This document shows, piece after piece, positions 56,964-64,000 of a stretch of 64,000 nt of DNA. Each line of letters starts with the position of its first letter. The first letter of the stretch is position 1. The notes beneath the pieces are model-generated. The model searched no databases. It was given only the letters and a program-made list of their open reading frames with translations, and was not told the DNA's origin. Position numbers and translations under genes: made by a program. This stretch comes from Blastopirellula marina (GTDB lineage Bacteria; Planctomycetota; Planctomycetia; Pirellulales; Pirellulaceae), in NCBI RefSeq assembly GCF_002967715.1, contig NZ_PUIA01000037.1:372001-436000 (forward strand). The letters are read 5' to 3'.

Positions 56964-57427
56964 CGTGTCTTGCGTGGGGGTGCCTGCTTAGGCTGTTCGG
57001 CCTCTTTGCGGAAGGCCTCGTGTTCGGCTTTCATCATCTTCCCAATTTCTACTCGGTTTACTCCGTACCAGGTAGCATTGGGTGTCTGTTCATCTAATTG
57101 TAGGCGCTTTTTATCGAGTTCGACCAGTTCGTCCAACATCTGTTGCTTGACGGCCGGGTCGTCACTGGCGCGGAGTTGGGCTGTGGCGTAAATCGATTTC
57201 ACGTTCAGCAGGATCCCTTCCGGCACCGCTTTCTCTTCTACCCGCTTTTCCAGGTACGTCGTAAACAGCTTCAGCGACTCGAGTTGTTCTTTTTGCAGGA
57301 ACTGCATGTACGAGACCAGCCCCTCAGGCATGCGGACGTTGCCAGGGCCGATGTAATTAACTTGTTGAGCCGTCACTACTTGAGCAGAAGCTAATAGCAA
57401 CAGAACAGCGAGAATGATGGTTCGCAT
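56960..57427 (-). CDS. Secreted hypothetical protein, helical
   Basis: A 155-residue protein with a signal peptide at 1-20 (LAVLLLLASAQVVTAQ). The mature part is almost all helix, rich in Leu, Glu, Lys and Gln, for example FLQKEQLESLKLFTTYLEKRVEEK. It ends in a basic, proline-rich tail (KQAPPRKTR). No family recognised. It is the first gene of a coupled pair with the peroxiredoxin-like gene. Confidence 0.75.
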   Translation of the reverse strand: MRTIILAVLLLLASAQVVTAQQVNYIGPGNVRMPEGLVSYMQFLQKEQLESLKLFTTYLEKRVEEKAVPEGILLNVKSIYATAQLRASDDPAVKQQMLDELVELDKKRLQLDEQTPNATWYGVNRVEIGKMMKAEHEAFRKEAEQPKQAPPRKTR

Positions 57428-57535
57428 GATAGCACCCTTACTTGGTCAAATTCGCAACCCAGGTATCGTAACGCCAAGCTCCCCATTCGACCTAGAGCAA
57501 TGTCCTTTCGGTATTGCTGGCAGTGTAAGAAAAAA

Positions 57536-57564
57536 TTGCCATGGTTTGGGAAATGCTTTATCGT
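57536..57564 (+). promoter_or_regulatory. Candidate promoter of the second DUF1559 gene
   Basis: TTGCCA (57536-57541), 17-bp spacer, TATCGT (57559-57564). Five and four matches to consensus. It lies about 100 bases upstream of the chosen ATG. Confidence 0.45.
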
Positions 57565-57665
57565 GGGTGTGGCTATTTACCCTTGTGGATGGGACAGGGT
57601 GCCTCGTAAAGCGTAGTTCTGTCTCAGTAGCCGGTTCCTCATTGTCTTTTCTAAGGAACTTCCCC

Positions 57666-58619
57666 ATGTTCTTTTCTACTGGTCGGGCGACACGTGGGTT
57701 CACACTTGTGGAACTTCTCGTGGTGATTGCGATCATCGGTGTGCTAATCGCCCTGCTCCTTCCGGCGGTGCAGCAAGCTCGCGAGGCCGCTCGACGGATG
57801 CAATGCAGTAACCAGCTCAAGCAGATCGGCCTGGCGATGCACAACTACCACGACACTTACAAGGTCTTTCCCCCAGGCAGTGTGAATCTCGACCTGACGA
57901 CCGCAGCCAACAAAAGCCTGACGAATTGGGCCGTTTCCATTCTTCCGTTTCTGGAACAGCCGGCCCTGTTCGATCAGTACAACCAAAACGTCCATAACAC
58001 GCATGCCGACAATCAGGACGTTCTGAAAACCATTTTGCCGGCAATGTTGTGCCCCTCGGATGTGAACTCCGAGGTCCTTGCGCAGCCCAGTCAGCTTGTC
58101 TCGTTCGACATCGCCCCTGGTTCATACAAAGGGAACATCGGCCGGAGATTTCGCGGCGCAAACGGCTACTTCGACTATCCTCCTTACGCCGGCACCTACA
58201 CCGCGGCCGAGAAGGCCTCGATCGGTCCCCTGCATGTTTCTGGCGTGAATAGTCTTGGCTGCGAACGATTCGCTACGATCACCGATGGCTCGACCAACAC
58301 ACTGCTGGTGGGAGAATACCACACCAAAACGCGGCCTGATTGCAAAACGTTTTGGGCCAGTTCGCATAGCTTCCATAACCTGGCAGCAGCTCAGCCCGAA
58401 TCGTACACACGTATTCCCGACTGGGATGCCTGTTATGCGGCGACCGGCGGTAGTCAGCACTGGAAGTGTTACCGTGCATGGGGTGCTCTACATGCCGCAG
58501 GCACGATGAACTTCGTGATGTGCGATGGTTCGGTGACTAGTATTCCGCAGACGATCGACAGCGTGATCTTCGAGAGCCTCTCGACGATCGGCCGAAACGA
58601 AGTTGCCTCGTTGCCGTAG
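57666..58619 (+). CDS. DUF1559 protein with prepilin-type N-terminus
   Basis: A 317-residue protein starting MFFSTGRATRGFTLVELLV, a prepilin-like signal with the cleavage Gly before Phe-Thr. The family block LLPAVQQAREAARRMQCSNQ follows. The C-terminus has MNFVMCDGSVTSIPQTID, the DUF1559 H-x-GDGSV-type end, with Cys in place of the first Gly. The ATG at 57666 has an AAGGAA ribosome site; the frame is open far upstream without meaning. A small lipoprotein gene follows 28 bases after the stop, an arrangement repeated many times in planctomycete genomes. Confidence 0.93.
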   Translation: MFFSTGRATRGFTLVELLVVIAIIGVLIALLLPAVQQAREAARRMQCSNQLKQIGLAMHNYHDTYKVFPPGSVNLDLTTAANKSLTNWAVSILPFLEQPALFDQYNQNVHNTHADNQDVLKTILPAMLCPSDVNSEVLAQPSQLVSFDIAPGSYKGNIGRRFRGANGYFDYPPYAGTYTAAEKASIGPLHVSGVNSLGCERFATITDGSTNTLLVGEYHTKTRPDCKTFWASSHSFHNLAAAQPESYTRIPDWDACYAATGGSQHWKCYRAWGALHAAGTMNFVMCDGSVTSIPQTIDSVIFESLSTIGRNEVASLP

Positions 58620-58647
58620 CCTCTCTTTTCGTCGGGAAGAATCTCGT

Positions 58648-59070
58648 ATGACGTTTGCCCGCCTCCTGCTGCTCACACCGCTTATGCTCACGACCGGTTG
58701 TTTCGGATCGGACAGGATCGTGCCGGTCTCGGGCGTGGTGACATTAGATGGAGAGCCGCTGTCTAGAGCCGTCGTCGGCTTTGAGCCGATCGCCCAGGAA
58801 GGTGATCTCGAGGCCGGCTACGGCAGCTACGCCAAGACCGATGACCAGGGACGCTACGCGCTGCGGCACCTCCAAGAAGGCGAAGGTGCGCTGGTTGGCC
58901 AACACCGGGTTTCGGTCAGCACGGTGGTCGGCAAGGAAGGTCCAAATGGCGAGATCCTTGGCCTAACCAAGGAACGTGTACCGGCCCGGTATAACAACAA
59001 TACCGAGCTTGTCGTCGAGGTCCCCCCAGGCGGCACCGACGAAGCGAACCTGGAACTGGTGTCCAAGTAG
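58648..59070 (+). CDS. Small lipoprotein with carboxypeptidase-regulatory-like domain
   Basis: A 140-residue protein. Lipoprotein signal MTFARLLLLTPLMLTTGC (lipobox LTTG before Cys18). The mature part is a beta-sandwich: VSGVVTLDGEPLSRAVVGFEP, then TDDQGRYALRHLQEGEGALVGQHRVSV, the usual repeat of planctomycete surface lipoproteins. No catalytic residues. Partner of the DUF1559 gene just upstream. Confidence 0.85.
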   Translation: MTFARLLLLTPLMLTTGCFGSDRIVPVSGVVTLDGEPLSRAVVGFEPIAQEGDLEAGYGSYAKTDDQGRYALRHLQEGEGALVGQHRVSVSTVVGKEGPNGEILGLTKERVPARYNNNTELVVEVPPGGTDEANLELVSK

Positions 59071-59212
59071 GGGCGTATCTCGTTGTGGTGTATGACCTTG
59101 CTGTTGGCACCGGAGGTCTGCCATATCGCCCCGGGCTTCTGTCTTCTTCCTATCTTCACGCGATCCCCTTGGCTAACCCGTACCATAGCGGGGGAAAGTG
59201 GGTCGTCTTGCG

Positions 59213-59242
59213 TTGACATGGGGATTTGAACGACCGTAAAAT
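59213..59242 (+). promoter_or_regulatory. Promoter of the argB operon
   Basis: A perfect TTGACA (59213-59218), 18-bp spacer, TAAAAT (59237-59242, 5 of 6). It predicts a leader of about 120 bases before argB, with a second TTGACA (59270) that lacks a good -10 box. Confidence 0.65.
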
Positions 59243-59369
59243 GTTGAGTTTTCCCGGACGCGGGGTGCCTTGACAGGGGAAACCGGAATTCCGATCGGTT
59301 TATCCCTCGTGCCTTTCGTTCGAAGCATGACCAACCTCGGAGCTTGCTCCACTATTCAGAGAGTCATCC

Positions 59370-60248
59370 TTGAGAGACGCCATCGAAAAAGCGGACGTCC
59401 TGATTGAAGCCTTAGGATGGATCCGCCGCTTCCGCAACAAAGTCACGGTGATCAAGTTGGGCGGAAGCGTCATGGAAAACCCCGACGCGCTACGTCACTG
59501 CTTAATTGACATCGTCTTTATGGAAACGGTTGGCATGCGTCCGGTCGTCATCCACGGAGGCGGAGCCGCTATTAGCCGGGCCATGGCCGAAGCAAAGATC
59601 GAGCCGCACTTCATTCAAGGACGCCGATACACCGACGACGCCACACTGAAGATCGTCGAAGAAGTTCTCGCCGGACAGGTCTGCAGCAACATCACGCAGG
59701 AAGTCGAAGACATCGGCGGACGCGCGATGAGCTTGAACTTGAACCCGCAGTGCGTGCTGTTCGGCGAGCGGATGACCCTACCAGGCGAGAACGGCGAAGA
59801 GATCGACCTGGGACACGTCGGCAGCGTTACCGAAGTCGACCGAGCAACGATCGAGAACCTGTGCTACGCCGGCCAGGTGCCTATCATCCCGAGTATGTGC
59901 ATCGACAAGGAAACCGGCCAGAAGCTGAACGTCAATGCCGACACGGCCGCCAATGCCGTGGCCGAAGCACTGGGTGCCGAGAAGTTGGTCTTCCTGTCCG
60001 ATGTGAACGGCGTGCGTACTGATAAAGACGACCCTGACACGTTGGTCCACTCGCTCAACCGAGAGAAGGCCGAAGCGATGATCAAGTCGGGGCAAATCGC
60101 TACCGGCATGATTCCCAAGGTCGAAGCCTGCCTGGAGACCCTGGCCCGCGGCGTGAGCAAGATCCACATCATCGACGGCCGCTTGCGACATTCGCTGCTG
60201 CTGGAAATTTACACGAACACCGGGGTAGGAACGGAAATCGTTCTGTAG
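59370..60248 (+). CDS. argB: Acetylglutamate kinase
   Basis: A 292-residue amino-acid kinase, phosphorylating N-acetylglutamate in the second step of arginine synthesis. [11 protein letters not shown] and [13 protein letters not shown] are the nucleotide and substrate loops. The segment [29 protein letters not shown] is diagnostic. [26 protein letters not shown] is near the end. The N-terminal helix before residue 25 resembles the arginine-sensitive type. Start: TTG at 59370, as no ATG lies in a sensible place; GAGAG precedes it. argD follows after a repeat-filled gap. Confidence 0.96.
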   Translation: MRDAIEKADVLIEALGWIRRFRNKVTVIKLGGSVMENPDALRHCLIDIVFMETVGMRPVVIHGGGAAISRAMAEAKIEPHFIQGRRYTDDATLKIVEEVLAGQVCSNITQEVEDIGGRAMSLNLNPQCVLFGERMTLPGENGEEIDLGHVGSVTEVDRATIENLCYAGQVPIIPSMCIDKETGQKLNVNADTAANAVAEALGAEKLVFLSDVNGVRTDKDDPDTLVHSLNREKAEAMIKSGQIATGMIPKVEACLETLARGVSKIHIIDGRLRHSLLLEIYTNTGVGTEIVL

Positions 60249-60277
60249 AAGCCCCTCGCTTTCACTCTCCGTCTAGT

Positions 60278-60376
60278 TCCCTCGCCCCTTAGGGGAGAGG
60301 GTTAGGATGAGGGGGAAAGCGGATACCGATTATCCAACCCTCACTCTGTCCCTCTCTCATGGGAAGGGCGAGGGGA
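60278..60376. repeat. Inverted pair of GC-rich palindromic repeats (BIME-like)
   Basis: The first unit (60278-60315) reads TTCCCTCGCCCCTTAGGGGA and continues into GAGGGTTAGGATGAGGGG. The second (60338-60376) is an inverted, diverged copy ending GGGCGAGGGG. The stem would be long and stable. It lies between argB and argD. A related single unit is at 50937-50973. Confidence 0.75.
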
Positions 60377-60463
60377 TAAGAAAAAAGATACACCGAACTT
60401 TTAGGTCTGACCGCTGTCCATTAGCTTTCCCATTATTGGACCCCTGGTCTTGGAGAACCTGTC

Positions 60464-61693
60464 ATGAGTGCGACCGATGCTTCCGCCGGTACCGAGCCGT
60501 TGAGCTCGACGGACACAGTTCAGCTGTTCCAGAAGTACGTAGTGCCCAACTACGTGCGCTACCCGGTGAACCTGGTCCGCGGCGAAGGCTCGAAAATCTG
60601 GGATGCCGAAGGGAAAGAGTATCTCGACCTGTTCCCCGGCTGGGGCTGCAACCTGCTTGGGCATTGCCCTGACATGGTGGTCTCGGCCGTGCAGGATCAA
60701 GTTGCCAAGCTGATCCACGTTCCCAACACCTGGCACATGGACGCCCAAGGCGAATGGGCCAAGATGCTCTCCGATCGCAGCTTCGGCGGCAAAGCGTTCT
60801 TCTGTAACAGCGGTGCCGAAGCCAACGAGGCCGCCATCAAGCTGGCTCGTCTGCATACGCCGGACGAAAAGTACAAGATCATTACCTTCCTCGGCGGCTT
60901 TCACGGCCGAACCTACGGAGCCGTGACCGCCACCGCGCAGCCGAAGTATCACCAGCACATCGGCCCGATGATGGCTGGCTTCAGCTACGCCCCGCACGGA
61001 GACTTGGAAGCGGTACGCGACCTGGTCGACGAACATACCTGTGCGATCATGATCGAGCCGATCCAAGGGGAGGGTGGCGTCAAGCTGCCCCCCGAAGGTT
61101 TCCTGGAAGGCCTGCGAAAGATCGCCGACGAGAACAACCTGCTGCTGATCTTCGACGAAGTTCAAACCGGCTGCGGTCGAACCGGCGAGTGGTTCGCTTA
61201 CCAGCACTTCGGCGTTCAGCCCGACATCATGACGCTGGCCAAGAGCCTGTGCGGCGGTGTCGCCGGCGGAGCACTTCTGACCACTTCAGAAATCGCCGAC
61301 AGCTTGAAGCCTGGCATGCACGCGGCCACGTTTGGTGGCAATCCGCTGGCAGCCCGGGCCGGGATCGCCGCGATTCAGCAGATCGAACGAGACGGCTTGC
61401 TGGAAAAAGCCAAGGTAGCCAGTGAGATCTTTCGCGAGCGACTGACTGCCCTGAAAGAAGAATGCGATTTGATCCAGGAAGTACGCATCGTCGGCATGAT
61501 GATCGGCCTGGAACTTTCGGTCGACGGGGCCCCCGCCGTGAAGGCCTGCCTCGAGAAGCAACTGCTGATCAACTGCACGCAAGGACGGGTTATCCGCCTG
61601 CTGCCGGCGATGAACATCACCGAAGAAGAGATTCATCACGGGTGTGACATTCTTTCCGAAGTATTAAAAAACTTGCCAGCCACGGCTGAGTAA
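60464..61693 (+). CDS. argD: Acetylornithine aminotransferase
   Basis: A 409-residue PLP enzyme converting N-acetylglutamate semialdehyde to N-acetylornithine. [16 protein letters not shown] is the PLP-phosphate loop. [12 protein letters not shown] and EPIQGEGGV follow. [15 protein letters not shown] carries the catalytic Asp, and Lys260 in LAKSLCGG is the Schiff-base lysine. The C-terminus keeps the class III pattern. It precedes argF by 58 bases in an arginine operon. Confidence 0.96.
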   Translation: MSATDASAGTEPLSSTDTVQLFQKYVVPNYVRYPVNLVRGEGSKIWDAEGKEYLDLFPGWGCNLLGHCPDMVVSAVQDQVAKLIHVPNTWHMDAQGEWAKMLSDRSFGGKAFFCNSGAEANEAAIKLARLHTPDEKYKIITFLGGFHGRTYGAVTATAQPKYHQHIGPMMAGFSYAPHGDLEAVRDLVDEHTCAIMIEPIQGEGGVKLPPEGFLEGLRKIADENNLLLIFDEVQTGCGRTGEWFAYQHFGVQPDIMTLAKSLCGGVAGGALLTTSEIADSLKPGMHAATFGGNPLAARAGIAAIQQIERDGLLEKAKVASEIFRERLTALKEECDLIQEVRIVGMMIGLELSVDGAPAVKACLEKQLLINCTQGRVIRLLPAMNITEEEIHHGCDILSEVLKNLPATAE

Positions 61694-61751
61694 CCCCTTT
61701 TCTTTTTTGGGTACCGAAGTGACCCTGTAATTCAATCGTGAGATCGTTTCC

Positions 61752-62687
61752 ATGCGACATTTCTTGAGCCTATTTGATGTTTCCGACGACGAACTAAAGC
61801 GAATCTTTGAACTGGGGCACCAGTTGAAATCGCGCTTGAAGTCAGGCGTCCGCGAACCCATTTTGCAGGGCAAAGTCGCTGGGCTGTTGTTCGAGAAGCC
61901 TTCTTTGCGAACTCGTGTCAGCTTTGAAGCCGGTATGGCTCAGCTGGGCGGCAGCAGCTTGTTCCTCGGCGAAGATGTCGGCTGGGGCAAGCGAGAAGCA
62001 CCGCAAGATTTCAGCCGCGTTATTGGCCAGTACCTGGACGTGATCGTCTGCCGAGCCAAGTCGCACGACAAGGTCGAAACGCTGGCCAAGTACGCCGATA
62101 CGATCATCATCAACGGCCTGACCGACCTGTGCCACCCTTGCCAGGCCCTGGCCGACCTGATGACCATTCGCGAAGAGTTCGGCAGCCTGGAAGGACAGAA
62201 GCTGACCTTCGTTGGCGACGGCAACAACGTTTCGCGCAGTCTGGCGCTTGCCTGTGCCAAGATGGACATGACCTTCTCGCTGGCCCACCCCAAAGGGTAC
62301 GAGATCGAGCAAGAGTTCATCGATCGCATTTTAGCCGTATCTCCCAATGCCAAGATCGAGCAGACCACCGATCCGATTGCCGCCGTGGAAGGTGCCTGTG
62401 CCGTCTATACCGACGTATGGGCCAGCATGGGACAAGAAGCCGAACAGGCCAAACGCGAGAAAGACTTCGCCGACTTCCAGGTCAATCAGAAGTTGATGGA
62501 TGCCGCCGCGAAGGACGCGATCTTCCTGCACTGCCTGCCAGCCAAACGGGGCCAGGAAGTGACCGACCAGGTGATGGACTGCAAAACCAGCCGAATCGTC
62601 GAACAAGCCGGCAACCGTATGCACGCCCAGAAGGGCCTGCTGGTTTGGCTGCTGACCGAAGCGGTCGACAAGGTTCACCTCGACTAA
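61752..62687 (+). CDS. argF: Ornithine carbamoyltransferase
   Basis: A 311-residue enzyme joining carbamoyl phosphate and ornithine to give citrulline. The carbamoyl-phosphate loop is SLRTRVSFE, the [11 protein letters not shown] block is complete, [13 protein letters not shown] follows, and [17 protein letters not shown] carries the catalytic Cys. Length matches the family (about 305-335). The carbamoyl phosphate it uses would come from CarAB, whose large subunit is encoded elsewhere in the window. Confidence 0.97.
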   Translation: MRHFLSLFDVSDDELKRIFELGHQLKSRLKSGVREPILQGKVAGLLFEKPSLRTRVSFEAGMAQLGGSSLFLGEDVGWGKREAPQDFSRVIGQYLDVIVCRAKSHDKVETLAKYADTIIINGLTDLCHPCQALADLMTIREEFGSLEGQKLTFVGDGNNVSRSLALACAKMDMTFSLAHPKGYEIEQEFIDRILAVSPNAKIEQTTDPIAAVEGACAVYTDVWASMGQEAEQAKREKDFADFQVNQKLMDAAAKDAIFLHCLPAKRGQEVTDQVMDCKTSRIVEQAGNRMHAQKGLLVWLLTEAVDKVHLD

Positions 62688-62704
62688 CACCATCAGGTTC
62701 TGAA

Positions 62705-62837
62705 GGTGCCACCCTCAAGTCTTCTTGGGCGTGCGAACGACAGAAGTCATTCGCTTCCTTGGGATGACCTGGACCAAGGTGTTCCTTTGTCGTCTCGATC
62801 GCTGAAGACTCGCCCAAGCGGACTTGGGTATGGCACC
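62705..62837. repeat. Long imperfect palindrome between argF and rph
   Basis: The outer 27-base arms (GGTGCCACCCTCAAGTC.. at 62705 onward, mirrored to GGCACC at 62832-62837) match at about 22 positions when one is reverse-complemented. The centre carries CCTTGG / CCAAGG. The whole stretch of about 133 bases could fold as one hairpin. Likely a repeat element; it may also affect expression of rph. Confidence 0.6.
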
Positions 62838-62874
62838 TCGAACATGCAACCCGATACTCACTCAAGGAAATACC

Positions 62875-63594
62875 ATGCCCCGTCACGATGGCCGTTCTGT
62901 TTCTCAGCTTCGTCCTTTGAAGGTGAAGCGAAAGTACACCAAGAACGCCCCCGGTAGCGTGCTGATTCAGGCCGGCACCACCACCGTTCTGTGCACGGCC
63001 AGCATCGAGTCTTCCGTGCCGCCGTGGCTTAAAGGAAGTGAAAAGGGGTGGGTTACCGGCGAGTACAACATGCTGCCAGGCAGCACGCCAACGCGCAAAG
63101 CGCGTAAGGTCGACGGCCGCACGACCGAGATCCAGCGTCTGATTGGCCGCAGCCTACGAGCCGTGGTCGACCTGGAAGCATTGGGCGAACAAATGATCAC
63201 GGTCGACTGCGACGTGCTGGATGCCGATGGAGGAACGCGCACGGCCAGCATCACTGGGGCGTTCATCGCACTGGTCGATGCCGTCAGCACGATCGAGCTA
63301 CCAGATCCCACGCGTTCCGTTTTCAAAGACAGCCTGGCCGCGATCAGCGTCGGCATCGTCAACGGTTCGCCAGTGCTCGATCTCGACTACGTCGAAGACT
63401 TCGCCGCGACGGTCGATATGAATGTTGTCATGACCGGCAGTGGCAAGTTCATCGAAATTCAGGGAACCGGCGAAGAAGCAACCTTCACCGAAGACGAACT
63501 TGCCAAGCTCTTGAAACTGGCCAAGGGGGGCATCAAGGACTTGACCGAGATGCAGCAAAAAGCCCTCGGCCGTAAATGGCCGGTTGCTTCGTAG
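62875..63594 (+). CDS. rph: Ribonuclease PH
   Basis: A 239-residue phosphorolytic 3'-5' exoribonuclease that trims tRNA 3' ends. It begins [17 protein letters not shown]. The diagnostic block [17 protein letters not shown] is followed by [37 protein letters not shown] and by AAISVGI. The C-terminus has the usual [17 protein letters not shown]. The ATG at 62875 has an AAGGAA site; the frame is open about 50 bases further upstream, into the palindrome. Length is normal. Confidence 0.96.
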   Translation: MPRHDGRSVSQLRPLKVKRKYTKNAPGSVLIQAGTTTVLCTASIESSVPPWLKGSEKGWVTGEYNMLPGSTPTRKARKVDGRTTEIQRLIGRSLRAVVDLEALGEQMITVDCDVLDADGGTRTASITGAFIALVDAVSTIELPDPTRSVFKDSLAAISVGIVNGSPVLDLDYVEDFAATVDMNVVMTGSGKFIEIQGTGEEATFTEDELAKLLKLAKGGIKDLTEMQQKALGRKWPVAS

Positions 63595-63658
63595 GTGGCG
63601 TAGGGTGCGAGCGGCGAAACGCATCGCACCGGTGGCAAGACGCGAGCGTAGACGCCAC
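63595..63658. repeat. Nested inverted repeats after rph
   Basis: The outer pair GTGGCG / CGCCAC (63595-63600, 63653-63658) encloses an inner pair GGTGCGA / TCGCACC (63604-63610, 63624-63630). It begins immediately after the rph stop. No T-tract follows, so it is more like a palindromic repeat than a classical terminator. Confidence 0.55.
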
Positions 63659-63711
63659 GTTCTTGTTTCGCTTAATGAATGCTACCCCTGATCCGGCAAC
63701 TGCCTGGTGAA

Positions 63712-64000
63712 CTACTTCCCAGGAGCTTGGCGAAGCGTAGGCGTTCCACTGTGCCCGGTATGACATCCCGTGCAGAAGTGCGTGAAGCCAGGCCGGGCAC
63801 CGCTGTAGTGATCCCCGGCAAACGCATAGAACGTTGTTCTCTCGCCAGATTCCGGCTTGGCGTCGCTCTTCCAACGGACGACCTTGCCGTCGGAATCGAA
63901 GCCAGCCAGTACGGTCGGCGCGCCAGGCGGAATGCGAAAACGGAATGCGTCTTCCTCGACCGGTGTTTCGATAAGAAGTTCGAAGTCGCCGTGAACGCGT
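63712..64000 (-). CDS. Cytochrome c-like protein, C-terminal part (partial)
   Basis: The last 95 codons of a minus-strand gene entering from the right edge. The translation includes FELLIETPVEEDAFRFRIPPG, then DSDGKVVRWKS, and ends with FCTGCHTGHSGTPTLRQAPGK. The CTGCH near the C-terminus is a haem-c motif; another His follows three residues later. An exported haem protein is likely. Family cannot be fixed from the fragment. Confidence 0.7.
   Translation of the reverse strand, partial: RVHGDFELLIETPVEEDAFRFRIPPGAPTVLAGFDSDGKVVRWKSDAKPESGERTTFYAFAGDHYSGARPGFTHFCTGCHTGHSGTPTLRQAPGK

Noticed and set aside
60278-60376. CRISPR array
   Set aside because: Only two inverted units with no regular spacers and no cas genes; it is a palindromic repeat pair.

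Overview
The window looks like a chromosomal segment of a planctomycete, most likely of the Pirellulales (Blastopirellula/Bremerella-like). The evidence is family content. There is a large secreted protein with haem motifs of the kind paired with WD40/cytochrome partners in planctomycetes, and two prepilin-type DUF1559 genes, each followed by a small envelope protein gene. There are also many small signal-peptide proteins and GC-rich palindromic intergenic repeats. I saw no phage, transposase, integrase or CRISPR array. Assignment is by motif recognition only; no database search was possible.

Layout. 1-8.6 kb (mostly minus strand): the start of dnaE, an FHA protein, a tRNA-Arg(TCG) with its own promoter and terminator, an ABC-2 exporter pair, and a two-gene cytochrome unit (WD40/haem plus DUF1549/DUF1553-like). 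8.8-19.7 kb (plus): queC, then a compact four-gene secondary-metabolite operon. This encodes an Sfp-type phosphopantetheinyl transferase, a free-standing acyl carrier protein, a 2567-residue polyketide synthase (KS-AT-DH-psiKR-ER-KR-ACP) whose C-terminus is a PLP-dependent alpha-oxoamine synthase, and a DUF4261-like protein. 19.7-31.4 kb: small membrane proteins, a PPP-type phosphoesterase, a PilZ-like membrane protein, a Tex protein with long acidic insertions, a secreted zincin, an orphan cheD, a DUF1559 gene and a methyltransferase. 31.6-43.2 kb: carB, argH, a secreted HEAT-like protein with a degenerate receiver-like domain, a sigma-54 activator lacking a sensory domain, an EEP-family membrane protein, a DUF2179-type membrane protein and a secreted cyclophilin. 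43.3-51 kb: a candidate small RNA, a LysR regulator and gltBD. 51-57.4 kb: a DapA-family protein, a metallo-beta-lactamase-fold putative cyclic-nucleotide phosphodiesterase divergent from a type II NADH dehydrogenase fused to a cyclic-nucleotide-binding domain, a MATE pump and a peroxiredoxin-like gene. 57.6-64 kb: a DUF1559/lipoprotein pair, argB-argD-argF-rph, and the 3' end of a cytochrome c-like gene.

How it fits together. Nitrogen and arginine metabolism is concentrated here: glutamate synthase, the carbamoyl-phosphate synthase large subunit, and acetylglutamate kinase, acetylornithine aminotransferase, ornithine carbamoyltransferase and argininosuccinate lyase. These lie in four separate units, not one operon. 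argH and argB both seem to start at TTG, and both have good sigma-70-like promoters.

The most unusual system is the PPTase-ACP-PKS/AOS-DUF4261 operon. Its domain order predicts a malonyl-CoA-fed, fully reducing polyketide chain. The chain would be released not by a thioesterase but by decarboxylative condensation with an amino acid, giving an alpha-amino-ketone resembling a sphingoid base. The second most interesting is the phosphodiesterase / cNMP-binding NADH dehydrogenase neighbourhood.
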